Source of the DNA: Planctomycetota bacterium | Lineage (GTDB): Bacteria; Planctomycetota; GCA-2746535 | Reading direction: 5' to 3' | Assembly (NCBI GenBank): GCA_002746535.1 | Contig: NVWA01000012.1 | Span: forward strand, 41,680-105,679 | DNA length: 64,000 nt | Shown here: positions 8,845 to 17,865 of the stretch, one piece after another | Position numbering within the stretch: the first letter of the stretch is position 1 | Layout of the letters: each line of letters begins with the position of its first letter | Notes under the pieces: model-generated | The model's input: the letters and a program-made list of their open reading frames with translations, nothing else | The model's database searches: none | What the model was told of the DNA's origin: nothing | Translations under genes and position numbers: made by a program

Positions 8845-9493
8845 AGACGGACAGTTCTGAAGTAGTTAATTTTTTAGGGTTTTTATGATTATTAAATTCT
8901 ATGGTGGTAATATCGGTGTTTTGCTCAAGTATCATAACGTTATCAATATACAATTCTCCTTGCAATACAATAGACTTGAAAAACCTTTTCATCTTATTTT
9001 TTTTTGGCTTTAACCCAAGTGTCCACTTGTTTTTTTCAAACTTATAAAAAAGTGAAAAATGTTTTTTTAATTCTTTTAAATTACCATTGAACATTGATTT
9101 AAAAACATTCGTCATCCCATGAATAAGAGGCTGTTTATCCATAGATATATCCAATGTTACTTTGCCTTTTTCAATTTGAATCATTTTTTGCTTTGTAATG
9201 ACAAAAGATACTTTGAATGGCTTTTCTGTTTGCCAGCAGATACCTTTACTGTCAATAAAAATGAATTTTCCTGAACTTAATAAGGGCTTATGCAAAACAA
9301 CCATCTTTTTTATTTGTTTAAAATCTGCAATGATAATTTTTTTGCTTTGAATCTTCTTCATAACAGCATTTAAATGGATTTCGTTCTTCTTATCAACAGG
9401 AGAATTAAAGACTTCAGTGGTATCACAAAATCCATCGGTAAGTAATATCAAATGGATAAAAAAAGTAATAAGAAATGGAATTTTTTTTAGCAT
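8834..9493 (-). CDS. LolA-like periplasmic lipid carrier of the aryl polyene cluster
   Basis: This 219-residue protein starts with a signal peptide (KKIPFLITFFIHLILL, cleavage near DGFCDT at about residue 23). It continues with a LolA-type fold core: IIIADFKQIKKM, LLSSGKFIFIDSKGICWQTEKPF and MIQIEKGKVT, which mirror the FxQ and W-TxxP pattern of LolA and APE LolA-like proteins. It would shuttle the aryl polyene lipid through the periplasm from the MMPL exporter to the outer membrane. Its stop overlaps the exporter start by 11 bp, supporting joint expression. It is not the housekeeping LolA, judging from context. Confidence 0.78.
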   Translation of the reverse strand: MLKKIPFLITFFIHLILLTDGFCDTTEVFNSPVDKKNEIHLNAVMKKIQSKKIIIADFKQIKKMVVLHKPLLSSGKFIFIDSKGICWQTEKPFKVSFVITKQKMIQIEKGKVTLDISMDKQPLIHGMTNVFKSMFNGNLKELKKHFSLFYKFEKNKWTLGLKPKKNKMKRFFKSIVLQGELYIDNVMILEQNTDITTIEFNNHKNPKKLTTSELSVFEK

Positions 9494-9553
9494 TAATTAT
9501 CTCGGTCTTATATGCAAGAAAGTGTTAATTATTTAGTCTGATGAATTACGAAA

Positions 9554-9997
9554 TCAGGTATTATCTTTAAATTGTTCCAATTTTTTAATTAAAATTTCTG
9601 GCGAAGCATAGCACATCTCTTTTGTTCTCATATCTACTGCCACTTGAACCGTATGGCCTTTGCAAATCTTTCGGTTTGTTTCAGCATTTCTAATTTGATA
9701 ATAAAGCTTAAATCTATTTTCAAACTCAACCACCGCTGCTGATATCACAACTTTCATGCCATAAGTAGCGGGGGTTACATATCGGCATTGCACTTCTATC
9801 ACAGGCCAAGAATAAAACGATTCTTTCATTTGTGGGTAATCATAGTTTATTTTTCTTAAAAGCGTTGCGCGGCCAATTTCAAAATACTTAATATAGTGAC
9901 CATGCCAAGCAACTTCCATAATGTCAATATCAAAGAAAGGGATTTCAAAAAGGGTCTCCGCTGTCCAAGGACTATTTTTAAATGTTAGCTTATCCAT
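9554..9997 (-). CDS. apeK: Acyl-CoA/ACP thioesterase, 4-hydroxybenzoyl-CoA thioesterase type (ApeK-like)
   Basis: A 147-residue single hot-dog protein with FFDIDIMEVAWHGHYIKYFEIGR near residues 21-45, the conserved D-x-x-x-x-x-H-x-x-Y-xx-FE pattern of 4-hydroxybenzoyl-CoA/FcbC-YbgC thioesterases. The Asp of FDIDIMEVAWH is the usual catalytic residue. In APE clusters this enzyme (ApeK) probably hydrolyses stalled or aberrant acyl-ACP intermediates. It starts 3 bp after the stop of the ammonia lyase gene, so the two are expressed together. Confidence 0.85.
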   Translation of the reverse strand: MDKLTFKNSPWTAETLFEIPFFDIDIMEVAWHGHYIKYFEIGRATLLRKINYDYPQMKESFYSWPVIEVQCRYVTPATYGMKVVISAAVVEFENRFKLYYQIRNAETNRKICKGHTVQVAVDMRTKEMCYASPEILIKKLEQFKDNT

Positions 9998-10000
9998 TGA

Positions 10001-11545
10001 TCAGCAAATACTCCAATACTGATCCTGTAATCTTTGAATAATCACTCTTAAGTCTTTATCCAACGGTCGGTCTTCATCTACAAAAGCAGAAATATCACTT
10101 ATAGAATCAACGATATCCACTACTCCGGCTTTCAACTGCTTTTTATCAAAATCATTTTGTCTAATTCGTATATTAATTCCTTGGCAAACTGATATCAAAA
10201 GTGCGGCAACAACTTGTTCTGTTAATTGCAAAATTCTTAAACAATCCCGTGCAGCAATTGTCCCCATGCTTACTTTATCCTGATTGTGGCATTCTGTAGA
10301 ACGGGAAAATACGCTAGCAGGCATAGTTAACTTTAGAGCTTCTGCCGTCCAAGCCGAAACAGAAATCTGCAGTGCTTTCAGGCCATGATTAATGGCACTT
10401 CTTTCACCCTGTGCCCCTGAAAGGTTTTTGGGCAATTTATTATTCGTGTTTTGATCCATCATAAGAGCCATTTGACGGTCTAGTAGATCTGCAATATTTG
10501 CGATGGCATTTTTCATACTATCCATGATAAAAGCAATATGCCCACCATAAAAATGGCCACCATGAAGAATACGTTTTTCTTCAGCTAATATAATAGGATT
10601 GTCATTCGCACTATTTAGTTCCGTTTCTATTTGCTCTTTCATCCACGGCAAGGCATCATTTAATACCCCAATAACATGCGGTGCACAACGTATAGAATAG
10701 CGATCTTGTAATCTTTTTTCTTCCCGTTTTTTCTGATCATGCAAATCAGCATAAATCCAAGCCGCCACTTGATTTTGGCCTTTGTGTTTTTTTACAGCAA
10801 ATAACTCTGGGAGAAAATGATCCTTATTACCCATCAAAACCTCAACCGACATAGCCGTTATTCTACTAGCAATCTTTACCAAATACTCTGCCCGTGAATA
10901 TGCCTGACATGCTAAAGCCGTCATTACAGAAGTACCGTTCATCAAAGCCAAACCTTCTTTAGGCTTTAACTTCAAAGGTGTAATGTTCAATTCTTTATAA
11001 ACTTCAGCAGTTTCTCTAATTTCGCCTTTATGATAAACTTGACGTTCACCTACAATCGTTGCGGCTACGTAGCTAAGTGGTGTTAAATCACCACTGGCAC
11101 CAACCGAACCTTCTTCAGGAATAACCGGGATGATATTCTCATTAATCAATAATTCTAAACGTTCTAATAATTCTAGCCGAACCCCTGAGAAACCTTGACT
11201 CAAAGAAGATAAGCGGGTCGCTAAAATTCCTCGACCAATCGCAGCTGAAAAATAATTTCCTAATCCACAGCCATGAAATCTAGTTAAATGCAATGGCAAC
11301 TCTTCAATCAACTCTGGGCTAATTCCCACAGTACAAGAATCGCCATATCCTGTAGTTACACCATAAATAACACCTTCATCTTTCCAATATTTTTCTAAAA
11401 ATTCAGCGCCACTATTAATTTTGTTCTTCCAGGTCGTACTCTGTGATAATCGAACTCCTTTTTTACTGTCCAATATTGACACTAGATCAGCAACTGAAAT
11501 TTCATTTCCACCAAACTCTACTATTTCTAAATCCTCATTCACCAT
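10001..11545 (-). CDS. Aromatic amino acid ammonia-lyase (HAL/PAL/TAL family) supplying the aryl polyene starter
   Basis: The 514-residue enzyme has the MIO-forming triad Ala150-Ser151-Gly152 in GSVGASGDLTPLSYVA, the catalytic Tyr61 in YGVTTGYGD, and the family motifs NSANDNPI and QDKVSMGT. The selectivity pair is Phe90-His91 (LTRFHGCG). Histidine ammonia-lyases have Ser-His at this position, so a substrate other than histidine, probably tyrosine, is likely; that step is inference. The product 4-coumarate (or cinnamate) would be the starter loaded by the AMP ligase domain in this operon. Its presence means the cluster can make its own starter rather than depend on chorismate lyase. Cytoplasmic tetramer in the family. 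Confidence 0.88.
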   Translation of the reverse strand: MVNEDLEIVEFGGNEISVADLVSILDSKKGVRLSQSTTWKNKINSGAEFLEKYWKDEGVIYGVTTGYGDSCTVGISPELIEELPLHLTRFHGCGLGNYFSAAIGRGILATRLSSLSQGFSGVRLELLERLELLINENIIPVIPEEGSVGASGDLTPLSYVAATIVGERQVYHKGEIRETAEVYKELNITPLKLKPKEGLALMNGTSVMTALACQAYSRAEYLVKIASRITAMSVEVLMGNKDHFLPELFAVKKHKGQNQVAAWIYADLHDQKKREEKRLQDRYSIRCAPHVIGVLNDALPWMKEQIETELNSANDNPIILAEEKRILHGGHFYGGHIAFIMDSMKNAIANIADLLDRQMALMMDQNTNNKLPKNLSGAQGERSAINHGLKALQISVSAWTAEALKLTMPASVFSRSTECHNQDKVSMGTIAARDCLRILQLTEQVVAALLISVCQGINIRIRQNDFDKKQLKAGVVDIVDSISDISAFVDEDRPLDKDLRVIIQRLQDQYWSIC

Positions 11546-11569
11546 TTATTCACACCTGAACTTAATTCC

Positions 11570-13246
11570 TTATCTCCAAAACGGATAAAAGGTATACCAT
11601 TGATAGGGATATTTTACACAAAGTTTTTCAATTCTTTCAACATAAATTTCAACAATTTCCTTTAGTGCTTCCTCACGATTTTTTCTAGGCAAGACAAGTT
11701 GATCGCTGAGCTTCTCAAGATACACATTATATTTTTTTTCATGCTCTTTCATGCAGAAAATACTGTAAATAGGGCATTTAAGAATGCTTCCTAATATAAA
11801 AGGACCTGTTGGAAAATAGGCCTCCTGCCCCAAAAAAGATACTGCCTGCCTTTTGTCAGGTGAAACATCTGTGAGGCGATCAGCAAGAATTGCTATAAAT
11901 TCTCCATTTTCTATTTTTTGATTCATCAACATGGCCGTTGCCATATTCATTTCATTAATGGCAATTATTTCCACAACCACATCGGGATTAATTTTTTTTA
12001 AAACGGAATTCAATTTCTCGGCATGTTCAATATAAACCAAAGCATTAATTATCACAGTTTTATGTTCATTGATCAATGCCCTAATGACTTCAATATTTCC
12101 TAGATGGGCTCCTACTAACACGGCCCCTTTTTTTTCTTCTGCCATCCTCACAAGCACTTCTCGATTAGGCCAATTCAAATATTCTTTTTTGATATAACCT
12201 AACCAAGCAGAAAATTTATCTAAACCACTATTGCCAAAAGAAAAAAAATGATTCAGTACATCACCAATTAAAGGTTTTTTGAGGTTTTTAAATTCTGGAG
12301 AATAATCCGCCAAACATTTAAAATATTTTTTTGAAGCGTTTCTAGCCACTGTGCCCGATAGAAAAAAATAAAATATAACCGGAGCCATAATTATTCTAGC
12401 AATATTTTTTCCAAAAAATTTATACAACAGTACTGTAATATAAATACCTCCATAAGAACCTCGCTCTTGCACTTTTGACCAATGCTCCTCTTCAAGATCA
12501 ATTTCATAGGGTTTCCATTTTCTATAAATAAGAACAGGAAACCTTAATAACATTCCACAAACTAATTTGGTGTGCATCCAAGTTATTGATAAATTATCTT
12601 CCCAAATTCTGAAATTCGAAATCTCATCTTGATGATATTTTACTTTTGTATCTAAAGTTTTAAGGGGTAGACCAAGCCAAAATAAATGAACTAATATTTC
12701 TGTGTCAAAGTCCATGCGCTTACCCACATGACTCTTTTGAAATAAACGAAATACTGCTTGTACAGGATATACACGAAAACCACACATAGAATCTTTTATT
12801 TTAAATGAGAGTGTCTCTACCCATACCCAAAAATGTGTGATATAGCGTCCCAAATAACGGCCCATTGGCACTGATTCATCAAAATTTGGCCGACCAAGAA
12901 CAATACTACTTGGATTTTCTTTTGATATACCTAAAAACTTTTTTACATCTCCACAATCATGCTGACCATCTGCATCAATTTGAAGTACATGGCTATAACT
13001 ATTTTCTTGGGCCCAATTAAACCCTGTTTCCATGGAGACACCTTTACCTTTGTTCTTCTCATGATGTAACACAACCAACCATGAATATTTCTCTTCTAAT
13101 GCCATCAAAACTTTTTTAGTTTCCTCATTGCTACCATCATTAATAATAGCACATGGCAAAGCTGCTGCTGACAACTCTTCCATCATCCCACTAATTTTTT
13201 CTTTATGATTATAATCAGGGATAACGATGCAAGGGTTAAATGTCAT
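11570..13246 (-). CDS. apeJ: Fused family-2 glycosyltransferase and LpxL-type lipid acyltransferase (ApeJ-like)
   Basis: This 558-residue protein has two domains. Residues 1-240 are a GT-A glycosyltransferase with CIVIPDYNH at the start, the Asp91-x-Asp93 metal motif in QIDADGQHD, and CGFRVYP. Residues 265-558 are a lysophospholipid-type acyltransferase of the lipid A acyltransferase group, with the catalytic H-x4-E as His381 and Glu386 in VGAHLGNIEVIRA and a hydrophobic segment near 282-300. This fusion is characteristic of APE clusters and probably builds the glycolipid head or anchor to which the polyene is joined at the inner membrane. It follows 24 bp upstream of the ammonia lyase gene in the operon. 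Confidence 0.85.
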   Translation of the reverse strand: MTFNPCIVIPDYNHKEKISGMMEELSAAALPCAIINDGSNEETKKVLMALEEKYSWLVVLHHEKNKGKGVSMETGFNWAQENSYSHVLQIDADGQHDCGDVKKFLGISKENPSSIVLGRPNFDESVPMGRYLGRYITHFWVWVETLSFKIKDSMCGFRVYPVQAVFRLFQKSHVGKRMDFDTEILVHLFWLGLPLKTLDTKVKYHQDEISNFRIWEDNLSITWMHTKLVCGMLLRFPVLIYRKWKPYEIDLEEEHWSKVQERGSYGGIYITVLLYKFFGKNIARIIMAPVIFYFFLSGTVARNASKKYFKCLADYSPEFKNLKKPLIGDVLNHFFSFGNSGLDKFSAWLGYIKKEYLNWPNREVLVRMAEEKKGAVLVGAHLGNIEVIRALINEHKTVIINALVYIEHAEKLNSVLKKINPDVVVEIIAINEMNMATAMLMNQKIENGEFIAILADRLTDVSPDKRQAVSFLGQEAYFPTGPFILGSILKCPIYSIFCMKEHEKKYNVYLEKLSDQLVLPRKNREEALKEIVEIYVERIEKLCVKYPYQWYTFYPFWR

Positions 13247-13289
13247 GCGACTTCACAACCATAAAAAGCTTGCTGTATCTTTTTGCAAT

Positions 13290-15059
13290 TCATAACAATG
13301 TTATTCGACCAGAAGAAAATTTTCGTGAGGCATTAGAGTATTCATAAAACAATCGCTTGTTTTTATATTCAATGGAAATATCACATTCGCCCTCTTTCTG
13401 CAAAATATTAAAAAACTTAATATTTTCCATGGATTTAATATTAGGCTCAACTTTAAAATATTTTTCAGCGTACTGCATTACCCAGTTTATCTGCACTACT
13501 CCTGGCACAACCGGAAGGTTTTCAAAATGACCTTTTAAATAATATAAATCTGAAGGGACTTTAATTTTTAATAATACCTTATCTTCATCAAGGTTCTCTT
13601 CCAGCAAATCAGGAAATAAGTTTCTATCTAAATCTCGTTCTTTAAATAAATGCTGCAACTCTGCTAATATTCTTTTCCCTTGTTGGTTTTGAGGCACAAA
13701 TTCCACATAACGCCATTTTCTTGGTAATAAAATTCTTTCAAAATGACCTAATAAATAATCCTTTATATTATTCGCCAACTTAAGTCTGCCGTTTTCTGAT
13801 AAGAACTTATTTCCAATATCATTTAATTGCAGAACCGCTCCTAATTGAGTACGAGATTTTCCATTCGAAGCTCCACCATTCAAAATTTCTAGAACAGCCA
13901 CGTCCACAATAAAAGCATGTTTAAGTAAACGCTTTTCCATTTCTGCAAGTGATAACCTTTTTTCTTCAATCTTAACAATGCGATCATTTCGACCCAATAA
14001 TTGAAAACAATGATTCCTTTTTAATTTAATTAAATCATTTGTTTGATACCAGCCATCAATTCTCTCTTCATTAATAAAAGGCGAATCAACTAATAAAACA
14101 TTTTCTTTGTTTATTGAAATTCTTACACCATTTAATGGTTTCCAGGTTTGAGAATCCGGCGAATCTTTGATCCGTTGTCTCCATGCAATTCCTCCGGTTT
14201 CTGAAGACCCAAAAACTTCAATTGGCGCTTCTCCCATATCATCTTCAAAGACATTGACTGTATCAAAAGATAAGGGCCCTCCAGAAGAAAATATTTTTAA
14301 CTTCTTTGAAGATTGATTTTTCAGCTCAACCAATGAAGGCATTCTTGATAGCTGCGCCGGACTGGAAATTAAACAAACTTGGTCATAAGCTTTAATTTTT
14401 TCAAAAAGTATTTCTGGATATTGAAATAATTCTAGAGACATAAGCCGTTCCGTTGCTAATGGCCACAATAAGCTAAATAATAATCCATAAATATGCTGAT
14501 GTGAAACAGTAGAAGTAATTACGGATTTATCAATTTTTGCCCCCCAGATATCTTCCAGCACGTTCACTTCTTCGATTAAATTATTCAGCGTCTTTTTAAT
14601 CTTCTTTGGATTACCTGTTGAGCCAGAAGTGAAAAATGTAATCGATATGTTTTTGCTATCGATAAGATTAAAAGACTCCGTGTCATTAATACCATCTATC
14701 TTCACTTGATCATTGATTACCAAAACTTCTTTTGACGAATCAAATTCTGAACCAAGCAAGTAGGCGTCCACTTGTCGCTCCAACTCATTCAATATTCCTT
14801 TTTGAGGACCCGGAGGTAACACAATTGATTTGTGACAATGCAACAATGCCAAGAAACCTACTAAAAAAGAAAACTTATTTTCTGCATTTAAAACCCATTT
14901 ATTATTCTTAGACAGGTTTATCTTTTTCATCAATATAGAAACTTCTGACTTCAATCGACTTAACGTCAGATCCTTTTTTTCGCTGTCAAAAAGAACCTGT
15001 TCATTGTTTTTAGAATCCAAAAGAAAATGTGTGATTGGAATTAACGAATTAGTAGACAT
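13290..15059 (-). CDS. Acyl-AMP ligase fused to a hot-dog dehydratase (ApeH-ApeI fusion)
   Basis: Residues 1-470 are an ANL-superfamily ligase: P-loop TFFTSGSTGNPKK (141-153), GSSETGGIAWR, and YQTNDLIKL followed by LLGRNDRIVKI. It should adenylate the aryl acid and load it on an ACP. Residues about 490-589 are a separate hot-dog dehydratase with GHFENLPVVPGVVQINW, the FabZ/ApeI signature, His511 being the likely catalytic base. The two activities are separate proteins (ApeH, ApeI) in well-studied APE clusters, so this is a fusion within one reading frame. Its start overlaps the stop of the membrane-protein gene by 1 bp (TAATG). The fused dehydratase probably partners ApeP. Confidence 0.85.
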   Translation of the reverse strand: MSTNSLIPITHFLLDSKNNEQVLFDSEKKDLTLSRLKSEVSILMKKINLSKNNKWVLNAENKFSFLVGFLALLHCHKSIVLPPGPQKGILNELERQVDAYLLGSEFDSSKEVLVINDQVKIDGINDTESFNLIDSKNISITFFTSGSTGNPKKIKKTLNNLIEEVNVLEDIWGAKIDKSVITSTVSHQHIYGLLFSLLWPLATERLMSLELFQYPEILFEKIKAYDQVCLISSPAQLSRMPSLVELKNQSSKKLKIFSSGGPLSFDTVNVFEDDMGEAPIEVFGSSETGGIAWRQRIKDSPDSQTWKPLNGVRISINKENVLLVDSPFINEERIDGWYQTNDLIKLKRNHCFQLLGRNDRIVKIEEKRLSLAEMEKRLLKHAFIVDVAVLEILNGGASNGKSRTQLGAVLQLNDIGNKFLSENGRLKLANNIKDYLLGHFERILLPRKWRYVEFVPQNQQGKRILAELQHLFKERDLDRNLFPDLLEENLDEDKVLLKIKVPSDLYYLKGHFENLPVVPGVVQINWVMQYAEKYFKVEPNIKSMENIKFFNILQKEGECDISIEYKNKRLFYEYSNASRKFSSGRITLL

Positions 15060-15637
15060 TACAACTCTGCTTCCATTTTCTCATGGGCTCTTTTCACTTT
15101 TAATCGAATTAAAAATTCAATTGAAAATAATGACCCAATTAGAAGATAACTAATAAACCCATTATAAATTGCCCAAATTTTATCATCTTGAAAGATTGTC
15201 CAGAAAGCTATTGAGCCATTCATGATAAAAAAATAACACCACACAATCGTCACTGTACGACAATATTTGATGGCATGATCGGGTAATGTCTTCTCTTTAA
15301 TTCGTGCAAATCGCTCAATCATGGTTGGAGCTTTTTTTAAAGATATAAAAAATAAAATCAAGAAATTTAAATTTATTACTACTGGCATTGCCTTTAAAAA
15401 TTCGCGAGAATTAAAAATTATGGCGGGTAATAAACTAAGGATACAGACAAAAAAAAAGGGCACGAATTCTTTTATCTTATTTTTGTTGGCTATAAAATGG
15501 CCAAAAAATCGAATCGTTATCAAGACAATTGCAAAATAACCTACGTGCTTTACAGAATAATGACTCAACCCATAATAAATACAAAGAGGGTAAACAATTA
15601 TTACTAATCCTGTAAAAATATTCAGCAATATTTTCAC
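15059..15637 (-). CDS. apeG: APE-cluster integral membrane protein (ApeG-like, COG4648 type)
   Basis: A 192-residue protein with about five or six hydrophobic segments (roughly 5-22, 32-48, 60-75, 85-100, 132-150, 155-178). The motif WCYFFIMNGSIAFWT near residue 133 is the recognisable block of the COG4648 membrane protein found in APE and related clusters. Its role is unknown; it is membrane-bound in the same operon as the acyltransferases. Start is GTG at 15637, overlapping the ACP stop in GTGA. Confidence 0.72.
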   Translation of the reverse strand: MKILLNIFTGLVIIVYPLCIYYGLSHYSVKHVGYFAIVLITIRFFGHFIANKNKIKEFVPFFFVCILSLLPAIIFNSREFLKAMPVVINLNFLILFFISLKKAPTMIERFARIKEKTLPDHAIKYCRTVTIVWCYFFIMNGSIAFWTIFQDDKIWAIYNGFISYLLIGSLFSIEFLIRLKVKRAHEKMEAEL

Positions 15638-15888
15638 TTCGTTTCCTGTAAAATTTTATAGGTAATCGCTACAATATGCTCTACAGTTCGAATAGCTTTA
15701 AACTCTTCAGGATTAATTTTACGATCCACAATCTCTTGAAGCTTCACTATCATATCAACGGCATCAATACTATCGAGATCCAGTTCTTGATACAATCTTG
15801 CCTCTAAAGTAATATCTTCTTCAGGAATTTCAAAGAGCTCAATCAATGTTTCTTTGATTTTTTCAAACACATCTTCTCTGGTCTTCAT
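15634..15888 (-). CDS. apeF: Acyl carrier protein (ApeF-like)
   Basis: An 84-residue ACP with the phosphopantetheine attachment Ser40 in LDLDSIDAVDM and the usual helix pattern before it (VFEKIKETLIELFEI). I start it at the ATG at 15888; the ORF can be extended one codon to a TTG, but the ATG overlaps the upstream ACP stop in TGATG and is the natural coupled start. One of two tandem ACPs, as in other APE clusters, where the two have different loads: one for the starter, one for elongation. Which is which cannot be told here. Confidence 0.9.
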   Translation of the reverse strand: MKTREDVFEKIKETLIELFEIPEEDITLEARLYQELDLDSIDAVDMIVKLQEIVDRKINPEEFKAIRTVEHIVAITYKILQETK

Positions 15889-16154
15889 CAATTCTCCTGA
15901 CTATTAAAGCTGCGAACAAACTCTGCAAGATTATTCACCGAACTAAAATGTTCTTTGGTTGCTTCTGATTTTGAATCAATTTTTATTTTATATTTTTTTT
16001 GTAACGCAATACCCAACTCTAGTGCATCAATCGAGTCCAAACCTAAACCATCTACAAATAATGGCTCACTTGGGTTTATATCTGCTGGTGTGACATCTTC
16101 TAAGTTCAAAGAATCTATTATCAAAACTTTTATTTCTTCAACTATCTCACTCAT
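15888..16154 (-). CDS. apeE: Acyl carrier protein (ApeE-like)
   Basis: An 88-residue ACP with Ser41 in GLGLDSIDALELG as the phosphopantetheine site. I choose the ATG at 16154, which overlaps the stop of the upstream acyltransferase by 8 bp (ATGAGTGA). An in-frame start at 16184 would add ten residues (MNVLKKREQV) not found in ACPs and increase the overlap. Together with the following ACP it provides the two carrier proteins of the aryl polyene synthase. Confidence 0.88.
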   Translation of the reverse strand: MSEIVEEIKVLIIDSLNLEDVTPADINPSEPLFVDGLGLDSIDALELGIALQKKYKIKIDSKSEATKEHFSSVNNLAEFVRSFNSQEN

Positions 16155-16914
16155 AACTTGCTCTCTTTTCTTTAAAACATTCAAACAAATAATTCTTTAA
16201 GACTTTGGATGCTATGATTTCTGATTTGCAGTCTTTAGTGATCTTTGGCACATCAAGAAATTCATTAACCTCCATGCTTAATATAAACTTTTTATTCGGC
16301 ACGTTATACCATTTTTCTCTTTTAGTTAAAGTTGAAGGTTCGCACTTAATAAAGATGGGTAACAATTGACAGTTACTCTTTAAAGTAATTGCAGAGAAAC
16401 CCTTTTTAAATGGCTTTAGATCATCTGGTAGCGACCTAGTTCCTTCTGGGAAAACAACTATATTATGTCCTTCCTTTAAACGATCAACACACAGGTGAAT
16501 TAAATCTTCGGGGCTTTTATTGGGTATATAACCTGCACCAGAAACTGCTCCTCGTAAAAAAGGGTTTTGCCATAATTCATCCTTAACAATGCAATCCGTA
16601 CCTTCAATAACAGATAATAACAATACAATATCTAACAGCGTTGGATGATTTGAAACAATCATACAGCCTTTTACACCACTTAATTTTTCAAGCCCATTAT
16701 ACTTAACATCCATAATTCCTAATATTTTCATTTCAAAAATAAAAAGTTTAAACGCATAATGAATAGACTTCTGTATCATTTTAATTCTTTTCTTTTGTGG
16801 AAGAATATAGCAACAAGGGAAAAATAACATCGACAAGACTAAAGCACCCAGACCAAAAGAAGAAAAGGCAATACCTGTCGCAATAACTCTCCAATAATGA
16901 TTGATTTTATTCAA
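16147..16914 (-). CDS. apeD: 1-acylglycerol-3-phosphate acyltransferase-like protein (ApeD-like)
   Basis: This 255-residue PlsC-type acyltransferase has the catalytic motif NHPTLLD (His90, Asp95) and the substrate motif FPEGTRS (155-161). An N-terminal hydrophobic segment (about 8-38) anchors it to the inner membrane. In APE clusters it is thought to take part in attaching the polyene or an extra acyl chain to the lipid anchor. It overlaps apeC by 8 bp upstream and apeE by 8 bp downstream. Family assignment is firm; the exact substrate is not visible. Confidence 0.85.
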   Translation of the reverse strand: MNKINHYWRVIATGIAFSSFGLGALVLSMLFFPCCYILPQKKRIKMIQKSIHYAFKLFIFEMKILGIMDVKYNGLEKLSGVKGCMIVSNHPTLLDIVLLLSVIEGTDCIVKDELWQNPFLRGAVSGAGYIPNKSPEDLIHLCVDRLKEGHNIVVFPEGTRSLPDDLKPFKKGFSAITLKSNCQLLPIFIKCEPSTLTKREKWYNVPNKKFILSMEVNEFLDVPKITKDCKSEIIASKVLKNYLFECFKEKRASYE

Positions 16915-17647
16915 CCTTATCTCCTTTTTTTAAAACAAAAGAAGTTTTTGGGAAGCTGCATTTCTTAACCTCTGAGCTTTCAGACAAAAATGATATTAAC
17001 TCTTTGGCATTATTTTGTGTCGTTTCATTACTATAATTTTGCCTTTCAATTGTATACTTGGCACCAACGCCAAAATTGTTTAAAAATAATCCTATGGCAA
17101 AAGAGTTTCTATAATCTGGATAAAATCTTTTATATTCGGCTGGCACTTGATCATCAGCAATTATCAGAAGAACTTTAATTGGTTTATCTTCAGACAGAAA
17201 GCCCACGGCCTCCATAATCGAAGACAAGAAAGTATCTTCTCCTGCAGAAACAAAACAATGCGGACTGGTATTTTTGGACAGAATTGTAAAAACACCTGCA
17301 GCAGCATTATGAACAGATAGGCTAAAAAGTGCTGGTGAAAGTGTCTCTTCAGATGCAATAGAATTCAATAGTTTTATTGAACTTTGCAATTCTCCATGCT
17401 GAGAAGCAAAAATAATTTGTATCTTTTCCGTATTTTGTGACCCAAAGCATTTATCTGTAACATATAAAGATATTTTCGTTAAAAAACTTAAACGTCTCCT
17501 TGTTAGTGCAGGTATAAAAGCAAAATCGGGCGCATCTGTCGAAATATTTATAGTGTCTAAATTATTATCTATATGCTCATCAGCAGCAGGTAACCACGCA
17601 TGCCATTTTTCTACAAAAAACTCCTTTTGCCAGATTGGTGAAACCAT
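16907..17647 (-). CDS. apeC: Truncated ketosynthase-like chain-length factor (ApeC-like)
   Basis: This 246-residue protein has the features of the short beta-ketoacyl synthase family (ketoacyl-synt_2) used as chain-length factor in APE synthesis: DFAFIPALTRRRLSFLTKISL, FASQHGELQSS, LSPALFSLSVHNAAAGVFTI and FVSAGEDTF. The canonical catalytic Cys is replaced in the SLSVHNAAAG segment, so it should not condense by itself but pair with the ApeO-like synthase encoded about 14 kb away at the other end of the operon. It is the first gene of the operon; the promoter must lie between 17648 and 17865. Confidence 0.82.
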   Translation of the reverse strand: MVSPIWQKEFFVEKWHAWLPAADEHIDNNLDTINISTDAPDFAFIPALTRRRLSFLTKISLYVTDKCFGSQNTEKIQIIFASQHGELQSSIKLLNSIASEETLSPALFSLSVHNAAAGVFTILSKNTSPHCFVSAGEDTFLSSIMEAVGFLSEDKPIKVLLIIADDQVPAEYKRFYPDYRNSFAIGLFLNNFGVGAKYTIERQNYSNETTQNNAKELISFLSESSEVKKCSFPKTSFVLKKGDKVE

Positions 17648-17865
17648 TTATTGTTCATTTCCAGTATCTTAAATAGAGCGTTGATTATAATAATAATTAA
17701 TGAGAGGTCATGCACATCTTCCAATTATTCTGCACCGTTCTAGAAACTTCTGCGAACATAAAATAAAGTTTATAAATTGCTTAAACAATATCACATAATT
17801 ACTTAGAAAAAAGTCACTCCTATAATAGAATAATCAAGTTTTCCAACAAGGATTATTAAATCACC

